DNA from: an uncultured Myxococcales bacterium
GTDB taxonomy: Bacteria; Myxococcota_A; UBA9042
Direction of reading: 5' to 3'
Assembly: GCA_903924465.1 (NCBI GenBank)
Contig: CAIYBN010000038.1
Location: 53,564-117,563 of the forward strand
DNA: 64,000 nt
The notes beneath the pieces are model-generated. The model saw only the letters and a program-made list of their open reading frames with translations, was not told where the DNA came from and ran no database searches. Made by a program: the position numbers and the translations under genes. This document shows, piece after piece, positions 52,607-62,055 of the stretch (position 1 is the stretch's first letter; every line of letters begins with the position of its first letter).

Positions 52607-54868
52607 CTACTGAGCGCGGAAGCTGGCGGTCCAAGCCGGCGGCTGCGGCGCGCTGCCATCTTTCAGCATGGCTTCCCAGTCCTGATCGGACAGGCGCTTG
52701 ATCTCATGTACGTCGACCTCGTGGTAGCGGAAGACCGGCCCGACAAACGTCTCCGCGCCGGTGCACGTGTCCACCGTCAGAACCATCTGGCTGACGTAGC
52801 CCGTGGCCACGTGCAGCACGTCCGGGCCCGGCAGCGGATCGCCCTGGTTCGGGTTGGTGTGCACATCGGCGATCGTCGGTTTCCACGCATCGAGACTCGC
52901 AGAACCGAAGAACAGCGTCGTGTACCAGCCGCTGTAGGTTTGCCCGCAGATGTTGCCCGCCGCAATCACGCTCTTCAGGAACGTCTGGTCATCCGGCGTC
53001 GTGCCCTGACCCGCCAACTCATGCTCCGCCGCCGTTTGCAGCTTGCCCATGACGTCCTGCCAGTTGGTGAAGAACTGATTGAGGCTCTGCTTGACACCCG
53101 GCTCCGTAACCGGCGCATTCGCCAGCACCTGATTCGCCACCGCGCCGAGCTGCTTCATCTTGGCGAAGAACTGCGGATAGGGCTCCACGTACGCGCCCGG
53201 ATGCGCGCACGACGCGTTGCCGGTGTAGCTCTGCTTGGCGTACAGCAATGTGTCGTGTCGCAGCTCCGCCCACGACGCCAGTTGGGTATTCGCGGTCTTG
53301 TCGCGCCACGCCGGCGTGCGCAAGGCAAACGGGAACTTGGCGTCGGTCGTCGGCGCATTCAACTGCCGCAGGCCGTCCAGCCAGAGGTTGTACAGGTTGC
53401 TCTGCCAGAACGTGGCATCGTGCTGATCGACCAGCCAGCGCACGGTGTTCAGCGCGCCCCAATATGGAAATTTGTCGAAGTCCGTCTGCAACAGCGGCAG
53501 CACCTGGTCATTGCCGAGCGCAAACAGCACGTCCAACGGATTGGGCAGCACGCGCGGCACTTTGGCGCCGTCGTGGATGATGCGGTCAAACGTCACGTTG
53601 CTGAACACGTACGAGTCGATGACGAAACGTTGACCGAGCAGGGCAAACGCCGGCGGCTGCGGCGCAGGCTCGCTGGTCGTCGGATCGACCTCCAGCACCT
53701 GGCTGGCGATCTGCTGCGTGCCGTACTGCCCACCGGTCAATGCGCCCACCGCCGCTTCCACTTGCGCGCCGGTCATGGTCGTCACGTCTGACGCCGTCGT
53801 CCATTTCTGGTCGGCGACGAACTTCTGCACGCCGGCGACGTTGATGTAGTCCACCGGCCCGACCATCAGCGCCAGGAGATCATCGGCCGTCTGCAGCCCC
53901 GTCGCCGCGTTGCCGGCCTGCACCGCTTGCGCCAGCAGCATCGCCAGCATCACCTGCCGTGGCCGCCACACCCAGTTGCCCGACGGATCCTGTTCCGCAA
54001 AGCGCAGATCCGTCCGGCCCAGCCACATCAGCGCGCGGAAATACTGCTCCAGCTCGGGCACGCCGGCGTAATGGCCGCGCGGCTTGAATTGGCTGAAATC
54101 CAGGGTGCGCGCGCTGCCAAAGAGCTGCAGATCCACCATCTGCTCAGCCGCGACATCTTTCAAAATCTCCGCGACTTGCGTGTCGACCGTGGCACCGGTA
54201 AGACTCGGCAGGGTCTTGCCCGCCAGCAAACTGCGCGCCACCGTCAGGTACAGGTCGGCGTCCTGCTTGGCGAGCTGGGCATCCGCCGCGGTGCCCACAT
54301 CCAGATTCGGCAACGCCGCCTGGCTCTTGGCCAACGTGTCGTCGATGATGCCCAAAAGCCCATATTGCTCCAAGGTTTTCAGGATGTCGTCGTAGGAAGC
54401 GTGGAGCGCCTGGAGAATCGCGTCGGTTGTCACCACCACCGGCAGATCCTTCTGGAAGACATCCAACAGCGCCGCCGCCATCGAGTCACGTTGCAGCCGG
54501 TCCGACACCATAAAACCATTGGTATGCAGCTTGTCCTTCTCGGCTTGTGTCAGTGTCAGTTTCTGGTCGACCAAATCCATGTTCTTGGCCAACAGCGGAT
54601 CGGCCGGCGGCACAATCGGCTGGACGGCATTCGACGGCGTGTGCAATGCCAAGAACTGCTGCAAAGTCATGTCCTTGGCTTGGGCCACGACGGGCGCGAA
54701 CGACGTCAGGAACTGCGCTTTCGCGGCACTCACGGTCGGCTTGGTGGTCACCGCTGCCGCATCGTCACCGGACGTCGCGTCTTCGGCAGCGGGCGTCGGC
54801 GCCGCACAGGACACCAGAAAACCGCCGAGAATCAGAGCAATGGACCGCAGCCAAGGATGGGCGAGCAT
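52607..54868 (-). CDS. DUF3160-family lipoprotein
   Basis: A 753-residue predicted lipoprotein of the DUF3160 family, known mostly from Deltaproteobacteria and relatives. ATG 54868 has GGAGG 5 bases upstream and gives a proper signal (lipobox LVSC). Conserved family stretches are PVVVTTDAILQALHASYDDIL, ending LK, then FRALMWLGRTDLRF and HDTLLYAKQSYTG. The C-terminal 120 residues contain the family block DVHTNPNQGDPLPGPDVLHV. Function not known. It has its own upstream AT-rich region of about 220 bp. Downstream it ends 78 bp before the PH-like gene start. Confidence 0.9.
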   Translation of the reverse strand: MLAHPWLRSIALILGGFLVSCAAPTPAAEDATSGDDAAAVTTKPTVSAAKAQFLTSFAPVVAQAKDMTLQQFLALHTPSNAVQPIVPPADPLLAKNMDLVDQKLTLTQAEKDKLHTNGFMVSDRLQRDSMAAALLDVFQKDLPVVVTTDAILQALHASYDDILKTLEQYGLLGIIDDTLAKSQAALPNLDVGTAADAQLAKQDADLYLTVARSLLAGKTLPSLTGATVDTQVAEILKDVAAEQMVDLQLFGSARTLDFSQFKPRGHYAGVPELEQYFRALMWLGRTDLRFAEQDPSGNWVWRPRQVMLAMLLAQAVQAGNAATGLQTADDLLALMVGPVDYINVAGVQKFVADQKWTTASDVTTMTGAQVEAAVGALTGGQYGTQQIASQVLEVDPTTSEPAPQPPAFALLGQRFVIDSYVFSNVTFDRIIHDGAKVPRVLPNPLDVLFALGNDQVLPLLQTDFDKFPYWGALNTVRWLVDQHDATFWQSNLYNLWLDGLRQLNAPTTDAKFPFALRTPAWRDKTANTQLASWAELRHDTLLYAKQSYTGNASCAHPGAYVEPYPQFFAKMKQLGAVANQVLANAPVTEPGVKQSLNQFFTNWQDVMGKLQTAAEHELAGQGTTPDDQTFLKSVIAAGNICGQTYSGWYTTLFFGSASLDAWKPTIADVHTNPNQGDPLPGPDVLHVATGYVSQMVLTVDTCTGAETFVGPVFRYHEVDVHEIKRLSDQDWEAMLKDGSAPQPPAWTASFRAQ

Positions 54869-55062
54869 GGAAACCTCCAGAAGTCGAGGCGCGGGGGGAA
54901 TCCTTCGGGCAGGCCGCGCCACCGACGAGGATGCAAGGATTGGACCAACACGCTTGCCTTTTGCATGGCGTCAAAAATACATTTGATTCGATTGGTTAGA
55001 AATCAGGCGCGCCGGATGCTGGCCAGCCGCGCCCGGCATTTGTGGTATTTCGCAACATGTTG

Positions 55063-55079
55063 TGTGGATAATTTCCACA
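55063..55079. promoter_or_regulatory. Inverted repeat containing DnaA-box-like sites
   Basis: TGTGGA-TAATT-TCCACA, perfect 6-bp arms. TGTGGATAA (55063-55071) is an exact DnaA box (complement TTATCCACA), and ATTTCCACA on the other side matches 7 of 9. It lies in an AT-rich island, within the 220-bp gap between the hypothetical protein gene and the DUF3160 gene. Confidence 0.45.
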
Positions 55080-55088
55080 TGCAGCCGC

Positions 55089-55877
55089 TCAGCCGGGCAA
55101 TTTTTCGGCAAAGTCATCGCCGAGGCGCCAGCTGTAGGCGGGTGACGCGAGTTCCATGTCAGCGGGGCGGTGGATGCCTGCGTGCCGCCAGAAATCGACG
55201 TAGACGTCATAGTCATCCAAGTCGTATTCGTCATCGGGAAAGGCCGGTCCGGCAACAAACGGCGGAGGTTCTCCGGCAAACAGACGCGCGAAAAATCCCG
55301 GCTTGGCCGGCTTGGCCGCTTCGGCTTCGGCGTCCAGATCGCGCAGATACGGCGCAACCGACGATTCTGGAACGCCGAACTTGCTCGCCAACAGCGCTGC
55401 TTGACCGCGCCAAGTCGCGACGTGCCGGACCCAATCTGCCGACTGCGCGAGAATTCGCGACGGATGCGGGCAAAAATGATCGATTTCGACGCCATCTTCG
55501 ACCAGCACGTGCGCCCAATAGCGGCCGTTGTCGACGAAAATGACCGAAGCCAGCAGGTGCAACTCGCGCGTCAGCGTCACAACGGTCGGCACATCCAGTC
55601 CGACGAACTGATCGGGCCAGAACACGACTGTCCAGCCATTTTGTGGTGCGAAGATGAGGGTATTGCTGCCAAAATCGTCGCTGACTGCGACATCTTCGCA
55701 CGTGACCCCGTGAGCCGCGGCGTACCGGCAAATGGCTGCCGACAGCGCAGCAGCATCCGTGGTGCGAAACGCGGTTGCGCTGACAAATGCCCCCACGACG
55801 GCTCCCCCACAAGCGGACCCACAGCTTGCCCCGCTAAGTTGCGCCGCACAGGGCTTTGGGTCAAGCATCGCTGTCAT
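55089..55877 (-). CDS. Hypothetical protein downstream of the GH1 gene
   Basis: A 262-residue soluble protein I do not recognise. The start at 55877 overlaps the previous gene's stop by four bases (ATGA); a second ATG at 55868 is possible. It has an N-terminal Cys/Ala/Gly stretch without a clear signal, a central part with HLLASVIFVDNGRYWAHVLV and EIDHFCPHPSRI, and an acidic C-terminal part with DDEYDLDDYDVYVDFW. Such acidic runs often bind basic partners. It is coupled in translation to the GH1 lipoprotein, but nothing points to a function. Confidence 0.72.
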   Translation of the reverse strand: MTAMLDPKPCAAQLSGASCGSACGGAVVGAFVSATAFRTTDAAALSAAICRYAAAHGVTCEDVAVSDDFGSNTLIFAPQNGWTVVFWPDQFVGLDVPTVVTLTRELHLLASVIFVDNGRYWAHVLVEDGVEIDHFCPHPSRILAQSADWVRHVATWRGQAALLASKFGVPESSVAPYLRDLDAEAEAAKPAKPGFFARLFAGEPPPFVAGPAFPDDEYDLDDYDVYVDFWRHAGIHRPADMELASPAYSWRLGDDFAEKLPG

Positions 55878-57445
55878 GGCGTAGTCAGGTCGGTGACGTA
55901 CTTTTGCGCCGTCCATTTCGCGTGCAGGTCCGCCGAAATCGCCCGTTGCGCCGCGATCTGGGCGTAGACATCGGCGGTCGTCGTCTTGGTGCGCGGCAAA
56001 CTGGGCTGCGTGTAGTCGATGCGGAACAGGCCGAGGCGCGGCTCATTGCCGTGGGCCCATTCAAAGTTGTCCAGGATGGACCAGTGCATGTAGCCGCGGA
56101 TGTCGACGCCGCGGGCGATCGCGCTGGCCAGCACGGCGAGGTGCTCAATCAGGTAACGCGGCCGCTGCACGTCGGTCGCATCCGCCGTGCCATTTTCCGT
56201 GATGTACAAAGGCAATTTCCAGCGATTGGCGGCGTGCGCCAGGACCTCCAGGAACGCGCCCGGATTGATTTCCGTGCCCAGGTCACTGTGCGGCAGTTTC
56301 GTGTCATAGCTCGCCACATCGGTCAGCGGCAGCGCATCGATTCCAGCCAGCAGGCCGGGCACCGACTGGGCGCGGGACGGACCGTAGTAGTTCAGACCGA
56401 TCCAGTCGAGAGATCCCTTCAATTCCAGGTAATTGCCTTCCGGCGGCGTCGTCGCGGTGTTCGTTGACTTGCCGTCCAGATCCAGATCGAGGTTGCCGGT
56501 CGTCAGGGCATCGAGCCACGCATCATTGGCTGCGTAGTTCAGGCGCGCCGCCGCCGCAATGTCATCGGCCGAGGTCGGATCGAGCGGGTAGAACGGCATG
56601 GCGGCCATGGCGCAGCCCACCGATTGCGCCACGCCATCGCCGTCAGCGTCCACATCGTCCAGTGTGCGCACGAGCTGCGCCGCTTTGCCGTGGGCAAAAG
56701 CCAAGTTGGCGAACACGGCGCGGGCACCGTCAATATCGAGCGAAAAACCGGGAGGCAGCGAGCCGGAAAGGTAGCTGCCCGCGATGACCGAGAACGGCTC
56801 GTTGATAATCGGATACTCGTCGACGTAGCCCTTGACCTGCGGCAGGACCCACGCAACAAAAGCGGCGAAACGGTTGGAGAATTCTGGATTGTAGACGCCG
56901 AGCATGTCGACCGGACAGGACTTCTTGGCGACATCACAGCCCAGCGGGCTCGCCACGTCGACGGGCGTCGTCCAGTGGAAAAACGTCAGGAAAACCTTGA
57001 TGTTGTGTGCACGCGCCGCCTTGAGCACATCCAGCACGTGGTTCATCTCTGCCTGATCGAACTGCCCCTGCTTGGGCTCCAGCCGCGGCCAGTCCAGCGA
57101 GAAACGAAACGCGGTCAGGCCGAGCCCAGCCATCCGATCGATGTCCGCCTGCCACTGTTCGCGAAACCCGGAAGCCTTGCCACTGTGCTCCTCATTGCAC
57201 TTGCCCATGTCCTCCCACTGCGACCAGTTCGACGTGAGGCTCGTGTCGCCGGGCAACCACGTGCCTTCACCCTGGTACTGGGCGATCGCGCTGCCGAACA
57301 GGAAGCCGTCGGGAAACAGGAACGGTGGCTGGCCCATGGTCAGCGGCTTGCCGTCGTAGACCACGGGCGTGGCGGTCGTCGCCCGCGCGGAATCGCAGGC
57401 GGGAAACAGCAGGCAGGTCAACAGGATGAGGAGGTGTGTGCGCAT
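55874..57445 (-). CDS. Family GH1 beta-glycosidase, lipoprotein
   Basis: A 523-residue retaining beta-glycosidase with an N-terminal lipoprotein signal (MRTHLLILLTCLLFPAC). The acid/base Glu is E216 in IINEPFSV, the nucleophile is E417 in YITENGTAD, and further family blocks are FRFSLDWPRLEP and ILDNFEWAHGN. It therefore should hydrolyse beta-glucosides or beta-galactosides. Surface-anchored GH1 enzymes are rare because most are cytosolic; this fits predatory or polymer-degrading delta-type bacteria. The acceptor sugar specificity cannot be read. Coupled to the hypothetical gene downstream. Confidence 0.92.
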   Translation of the reverse strand: MRTHLLILLTCLLFPACDSARATTATPVVYDGKPLTMGQPPFLFPDGFLFGSAIAQYQGEGTWLPGDTSLTSNWSQWEDMGKCNEEHSGKASGFREQWQADIDRMAGLGLTAFRFSLDWPRLEPKQGQFDQAEMNHVLDVLKAARAHNIKVFLTFFHWTTPVDVASPLGCDVAKKSCPVDMLGVYNPEFSNRFAAFVAWVLPQVKGYVDEYPIINEPFSVIAGSYLSGSLPPGFSLDIDGARAVFANLAFAHGKAAQLVRTLDDVDADGDGVAQSVGCAMAAMPFYPLDPTSADDIAAAARLNYAANDAWLDALTTGNLDLDLDGKSTNTATTPPEGNYLELKGSLDWIGLNYYGPSRAQSVPGLLAGIDALPLTDVASYDTKLPHSDLGTEINPGAFLEVLAHAANRWKLPLYITENGTADATDVQRPRYLIEHLAVLASAIARGVDIRGYMHWSILDNFEWAHGNEPRLGLFRIDYTQPSLPRTKTTTADVYAQIAAQRAISADLHAKWTAQKYVTDLTTP

Positions 57446-57482
57446 GGTGCGTTCATGCCCGCAAACGCCGCGGACGTCAATC

Positions 57483-57511
57483 TTCGCACGACGGGCGAGC
57501 ACTGGTACACT
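57483..57511 (+). promoter_or_regulatory. Promoter of the MopE-like lipoprotein gene
   Basis: TTCGCA at 57483-57488, 17-bp spacer and TACACT at 57506-57511 with extended TGG. It lies 38 bp before the GTG start at 57550. Confidence 0.45.
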
Positions 57512-57549
57512 GGACGGATGCGCCACGCGAGCGCGGACGTGGGTGGGTT

Positions 57550-60279
57550 GTGGCGAACTGTCGACTGTACAAAGCTTGGATTCTGGCCGGCTTGCTCGTG
57601 GCGTGCGGAAGCGCGGCTGCTGGCGGGGACGACGCGGGGACCGTCACGACGGGCGACGCAGACCTGCTCGCTGGCGACTTGGGGTCCGACAGCCACGGCA
57701 GCGACGCCGCAACGGCATTGGATACCCTCGATGGCGGCAGCGATGCGGCAACCGATGCAACGACGGATGCCAAGGACGCGAGCGGCAATTGCGAGTTTGC
57801 CGACAAGCCCGCCGCCGGTGAGCCGGGCGCGACGTGCGCCATCGCCGACGACTGCCAAAGCGGGTTCTGCGTCGAAGCGGCCGAGGGCAAAATCTGCACC
57901 GCACCCTGCGTGAGTTGCTGTCCCAGCGGTTTCGCGTGCACCTCATTCCCCGGCAACGACGCGGTCTTCGCGTGCATGCCCAAGCTCACCGCGCTCTGCC
58001 GACCTTGCAAGGCCGATAGCGAGTGCGCCGCGGTCAGCAACGGCGCCTTGTGCATGTCCAGCGGCGCAGACGGGGCATTCTGCGGCGGCCTGTGCGCCAG
58101 CGACGGCGATTGTCCCAGCGGCTACGGCTGCATCGCCAGCCAGGGCAGCCAGGGCGCCAGCAAGCAATGCGTCAGCAAGTCGGGAACCTGCAGTTGCTCG
58201 CCGCGCTCCATCGCCGACGGCGCGACCACGACTTGCCACACCACCAACGCGATCGGCACATGTTCCGGGGCGCGCAAATGCCTGGCCAGCGGCTTGACGG
58301 CGTGCGACGCGCCAGCGGCGGCGACCGAGACTTGCAACGGCGTGGACGACGACTGCAATGGCGCGACCGACGAACCCGGGAGCGCGGGCTGCAGTCCCTG
58401 GTTCCTCGACACCGACGGCGACGGCTTCGGCGCGGGTTCGCCGACGTGCGCGTGCAGCAAGCCTGGCGGCGGCTACAGCGATCAGGGCGGCGACTGCAAC
58501 GAGACCGCTGTGGCCGTTCACCCAGGCGCAAAAGAGACGTGCAACGGCGTCGACGACAACTGCAACGGCAAGACGGACGAGGGCTTTCCCAATATGGACG
58601 GTGACGGCATCGCGGACTGCGTTGATCCGGACATCGACGGCGACGGTGTAGCGAACAGCGCCGACTGTTCGCCGACCAACGCCGCCATCTTTCCGGGCGC
58701 GGTGGAAGTGTGCGATGGCCTCGACAACAATTGCGACGGCGTGACCGACGAGGAGCACGCCAGCGGCTGCAAGTTCTACCTGCGCGACGAGGACGGTGAC
58801 GGCTTCGGCATCGCCACGGATGCCAAGTGCCTGTGCGCGCCCGCGGGCGTGTTCTCGGCGCTGTCCGGTGGCGACTGCAACGACGGCGACGCAACGATCC
58901 ATCCGGGCGCTGTGGAAAGCTGCGATGCCGCCGATGACAATTGCGATGGCGCGACCGATCCGCCCGGGTCGGCCGGCTGCAGCAGCTTCTGGCCGGACAA
59001 GGACGCCGACGGCTACGGCACGGGCGGCGCGGGCGCAGCCAAGTGCCTGTGCGGCGCAATCGCCGGCTACGTTCCACAGACCGGCGATTGTGACGACACC
59101 AACGTCAGCATCCATCCCGGCGCGACGGAAATCTGCAACGGCTTCGACGACAACTGCGATGGCAAGACCGACCCGGCCAACTCCGGCGGCTGCGCGACGT
59201 ACTACGCCGACGCCGACAACGACGGCTGGGGCGCGAGCGGAGGCACGCAATGCCTGTGCGGGCCTCTGGACAATTTCACCGTCACCCAAGCGGGCGACTG
59301 CGCCGACAACGATCCCACGATCCATCCCGGTGCCACGGAAGTGTGCAACGGCAAGGATGACAACTGCGATGGCAAGACCGACGAAGGGGTGTTGGTGCTG
59401 TACTTTGCCGACATCGACGGCGACGGTTGGGGCTATGGCTTTGGCCAGCTGCTCTGTGCACCGAAAGCCAAGTTCACCGCGATGCAAGGGGGCGATTGCG
59501 ACGACGCCAGCACCGCGGTCTATCCCGGCGCGGCCGAAATCTGCGACTTGCTCGACAACAATTGCGACGGGCTGACCGACGAGAACTTGCCGTCCGCCAC
59601 CTACTTCAAGGACAGCGACGGCGACGGCTACGGCAACCTGTACGTGTCCGCCATCTTGTGCGGGCCGATCGGCGGATACGTCGCCAACAGCACAGATTGC
59701 GACGACACGAACGCAGCGGTCCATCCCGGCGCCGTCGAAATCTTGTGCAACGGTCTGGACGACGACTGCGTGGGGGGTGACTCCTGCGACCCGGCAAGCT
59801 GCCTCGCGCAAACCATTGATTTTGAAGGCGCATTCGGCGGATGGACCGCGGGAACCGGCTGGGGCGCCGGCGTGTGGGCTGGACACATGACGCACAGCTT
59901 TGGCTACGGCGACGGGGTGAACTACCCAGATTCCGGTGTCACCGGCAGCGCGGCGGCGACGCAGATGTTCATTTGGCCCGGCACGACGTCGATCACCCTC
60001 GATTATTGGTACAACCCGGACAGTCAGGAAGTGCTCACGCAAACGACCACGCGCGACACACTCGTCTTGACCATCAACGGCTCGATCGCGCTGAACCTGA
60101 ATCCTTACAATGATTTCGCCAACGTCTGGACCATCGGGAAAGTCATTGCCGTGCCGAAGACGTGGTGGGGCAAGACCGTGGAATTGAAGTTCGTGTTCAC
60201 GACCAAGGACGCGAAGTACAACCACGGCGCCGGTTTTGCCGTGGACAACATCGCGACGACGTGCCCCGCGCCGCCGTGA
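57550..60279 (+). CDS. MopE-like Cys-rich lipoprotein
   Basis: A 909-residue predicted lipoprotein. The GTG at 57550 is proposed because it puts the signal VVANCRLYKAWILAGLLVAC at the N-terminus (lipobox LVAC); no ATG is available in frame nearby. After a Thr/Asp/Ala linker and a Cys-rich stretch with CCPSGFACTSF come eight MopE-type units, each CNG-x-DDNCDG-x-TDE followed by a FxDxDGDG calcium-like loop and GDCxD. The C-terminal 160 residues are a beta-sandwich-like region starting TIDFEGAFGGW. MopE from Methylococcus binds copper through this kind of motif; metal binding here is an inference. The next gene encodes a dihaem cytochrome. Confidence 0.88.
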   Translation: MANCRLYKAWILAGLLVACGSAAAGGDDAGTVTTGDADLLAGDLGSDSHGSDAATALDTLDGGSDAATDATTDAKDASGNCEFADKPAAGEPGATCAIADDCQSGFCVEAAEGKICTAPCVSCCPSGFACTSFPGNDAVFACMPKLTALCRPCKADSECAAVSNGALCMSSGADGAFCGGLCASDGDCPSGYGCIASQGSQGASKQCVSKSGTCSCSPRSIADGATTTCHTTNAIGTCSGARKCLASGLTACDAPAAATETCNGVDDDCNGATDEPGSAGCSPWFLDTDGDGFGAGSPTCACSKPGGGYSDQGGDCNETAVAVHPGAKETCNGVDDNCNGKTDEGFPNMDGDGIADCVDPDIDGDGVANSADCSPTNAAIFPGAVEVCDGLDNNCDGVTDEEHASGCKFYLRDEDGDGFGIATDAKCLCAPAGVFSALSGGDCNDGDATIHPGAVESCDAADDNCDGATDPPGSAGCSSFWPDKDADGYGTGGAGAAKCLCGAIAGYVPQTGDCDDTNVSIHPGATEICNGFDDNCDGKTDPANSGGCATYYADADNDGWGASGGTQCLCGPLDNFTVTQAGDCADNDPTIHPGATEVCNGKDDNCDGKTDEGVLVLYFADIDGDGWGYGFGQLLCAPKAKFTAMQGGDCDDASTAVYPGAAEICDLLDNNCDGLTDENLPSATYFKDSDGDGYGNLYVSAILCGPIGGYVANSTDCDDTNAAVHPGAVEILCNGLDDDCVGGDSCDPASCLAQTIDFEGAFGGWTAGTGWGAGVWAGHMTHSFGYGDGVNYPDSGVTGSAAATQMFIWPGTTSITLDYWYNPDSQEVLTQTTTRDTLVLTINGSIALNLNPYNDFANVWTIGKVIAVPKTWWGKTVELKFVFTTKDAKYNHGAGFAVDNIATTCPAPP

Positions 60280-60372
60280 ACCTTCGCGGTATTGCTGACA
60301 AAGCGCTGGAAGATCCATCGGCAAAGTGGTGCACCTGCTACGGTGTAGACCCTGCTGCCACATGGAGATGGG

Positions 60373-62043
60373 ATGATTCGCCGCTCGCTGTTGACGATCT
60401 CGCTGTTCTGGCTGACCGCATGTGCCAACGCCGTCCAAACATCCGCGCCCGTGGCGACCGACTGGAGTGCCAACGCGCAATTGCCGGAATCCGGCGAGCG
60501 CCGCGACATCTATCATTTGGGCGACGGGCTGGCCGACGCCGCGTCGCGCGGTTTGCGGCATATTGTCACGTGGCCGGTGACGGTGTCTGGCGTGCTGTTG
60601 CCCTGGCGGCCAATCGCCGTCGTCTTTGACCCCAAGGCGACGTCACCCGATGTCCTGCAACTCCAGGCCGTTGGTCGCGCGGCGCTGGGCTTTGGCACGA
60701 TCGATGAAATGTACGGCTTCCTCGGCTTGTCCCAGCGCGACGCGGGCGTGGAAGCTTTTGCCGGCGTGCCGTGGCCGACAGACATCCAAGCGGGCGACTT
60801 TCTCGGCGCCGGAACGCTGATGACCAGCCATGGCCCGGCCTTGACGTTTTCCTGCGCGACCTGTCACGTCGCGAGATTCTTTGGCAAAACCATCGTCGGC
60901 ATGACCAACCGGCACTCGCGCGCCAACGTGTTTTTTGGCCTTGCCAAGCAGTTCTTTCCCGCAGTCACGGACGACCTGCTCGTGACCCGGACCCAGGCGA
61001 CGCCGGACGAACTGGCGCTGATGGACCGCGCGCAGGCCAACCTGCCGGCCGTCGGTTACAAAGAGCCTCGCGCGCATGGCTTGGACACCTCGCTGGCGCA
61101 GGTGGCGCTGAGCCTCGCGCGGCGGCAGGCGAACGCGTGGGCGACGCGCGATCCGACGCTGGAACAAACGCCGCGACCGAATGACCTGGAGACGTACGTC
61201 GCCGACAGCAAGCCGGCCGTGTGGTGGAGCCTCAAGTACAAAACGCGCTGGCTGTCGGACGGTTCGATCGTCAGTGGCAATCCGGTCTTTACCAATTTCC
61301 TGTGGAACGAATTGGGTCGCGGTACGGACCTGCACGAGTTGAACGATTGGCTGGCGCAGAACCAGGCGACGGTCGATGAGCTGACGGCGTTGGTCTTTGC
61401 CAACACGCCGCCGCGCTGGCAGGACGTTTTTGCCGAGTTGCCGATCGACGTCACGGCGGCTGCACGCGGCAAGGTCACGTTTGACGCGATCTGCGCGACT
61501 TGCCATGGCACGTACGACAAGGCGTTCGACGGCGGTGACACGCGCACGCGGGCCGTGCACTACCACAAGGTGACGCCGGTGCTGGACGTGGGCACGGACC
61601 CGCAGCGCGCCAAGGGCATGGCGGCATTTGCTACCGGCCTGAATCAACTGGCGATTTCCCAAGCGATGGGCACGGTCGTCGCGGTGCAGACTGGCTACGT
61701 GCCGCCGCCGCTGGAAGGCATCTTTGTGCGCTATCCCTACCTGCACAACCAAAGCGTGCCGACGCTGTGCGAGCTGTTGCGGCCGGCGAAATTCCGCAGT
61801 GCGCAGTTCTGGCTGGGCCCGGACGTGAACGTGGCGACGGATTTTGACCCGCAGTGCGTGGGCCTGCCGGTGGGCAAGGCGATTCCGGCCGCGTGGCAGA
61901 CTGACCCGCAAAACCAGATGGATACGACCCAGCCGGGCCTGAGCAACCAGGGCCACGAGGCTTTCCTGCTGGATGCAAACGGCAACGAGGTGCTGCATGA
62001 CGCGGAGCGCAAGGATCTGATAGAGTTCCTGAAGACGCTGTGA
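60373..62043 (+). CDS. Dihaem c-type cytochrome lipoprotein
   Basis: A 556-residue exported lipoprotein (MIRRSLLTISLFWLTAC, C17) with two haem c attachment sites, CATCH at C161-H165 and CATCH at C374-H378. The spacing between them is unlike small cytochrome c domains and closer to dihaem peroxidase-like or MauG-like proteins, but no peroxidase signature can be claimed. Candidate axial ligands are the two CATCH His and several Met. It follows the MopE-like gene on the same strand by 93 bp. Function: periplasmic or surface electron transfer or oxidation. Confidence 0.83.
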   Translation: MIRRSLLTISLFWLTACANAVQTSAPVATDWSANAQLPESGERRDIYHLGDGLADAASRGLRHIVTWPVTVSGVLLPWRPIAVVFDPKATSPDVLQLQAVGRAALGFGTIDEMYGFLGLSQRDAGVEAFAGVPWPTDIQAGDFLGAGTLMTSHGPALTFSCATCHVARFFGKTIVGMTNRHSRANVFFGLAKQFFPAVTDDLLVTRTQATPDELALMDRAQANLPAVGYKEPRAHGLDTSLAQVALSLARRQANAWATRDPTLEQTPRPNDLETYVADSKPAVWWSLKYKTRWLSDGSIVSGNPVFTNFLWNELGRGTDLHELNDWLAQNQATVDELTALVFANTPPRWQDVFAELPIDVTAAARGKVTFDAICATCHGTYDKAFDGGDTRTRAVHYHKVTPVLDVGTDPQRAKGMAAFATGLNQLAISQAMGTVVAVQTGYVPPPLEGIFVRYPYLHNQSVPTLCELLRPAKFRSAQFWLGPDVNVATDFDPQCVGLPVGKAIPAAWQTDPQNQMDTTQPGLSNQGHEAFLLDANGNEVLHDAERKDLIEFLKTL

Positions 62044-62055
62044 TGGAGAGCCCGC

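Noticed and set aside
57943..60561. Minus-strand open frame of 872 codons opposite the MopE-like gene
   Set aside because: It is a Val/Ala-rich shadow of the repeat pattern in the opposite strand.
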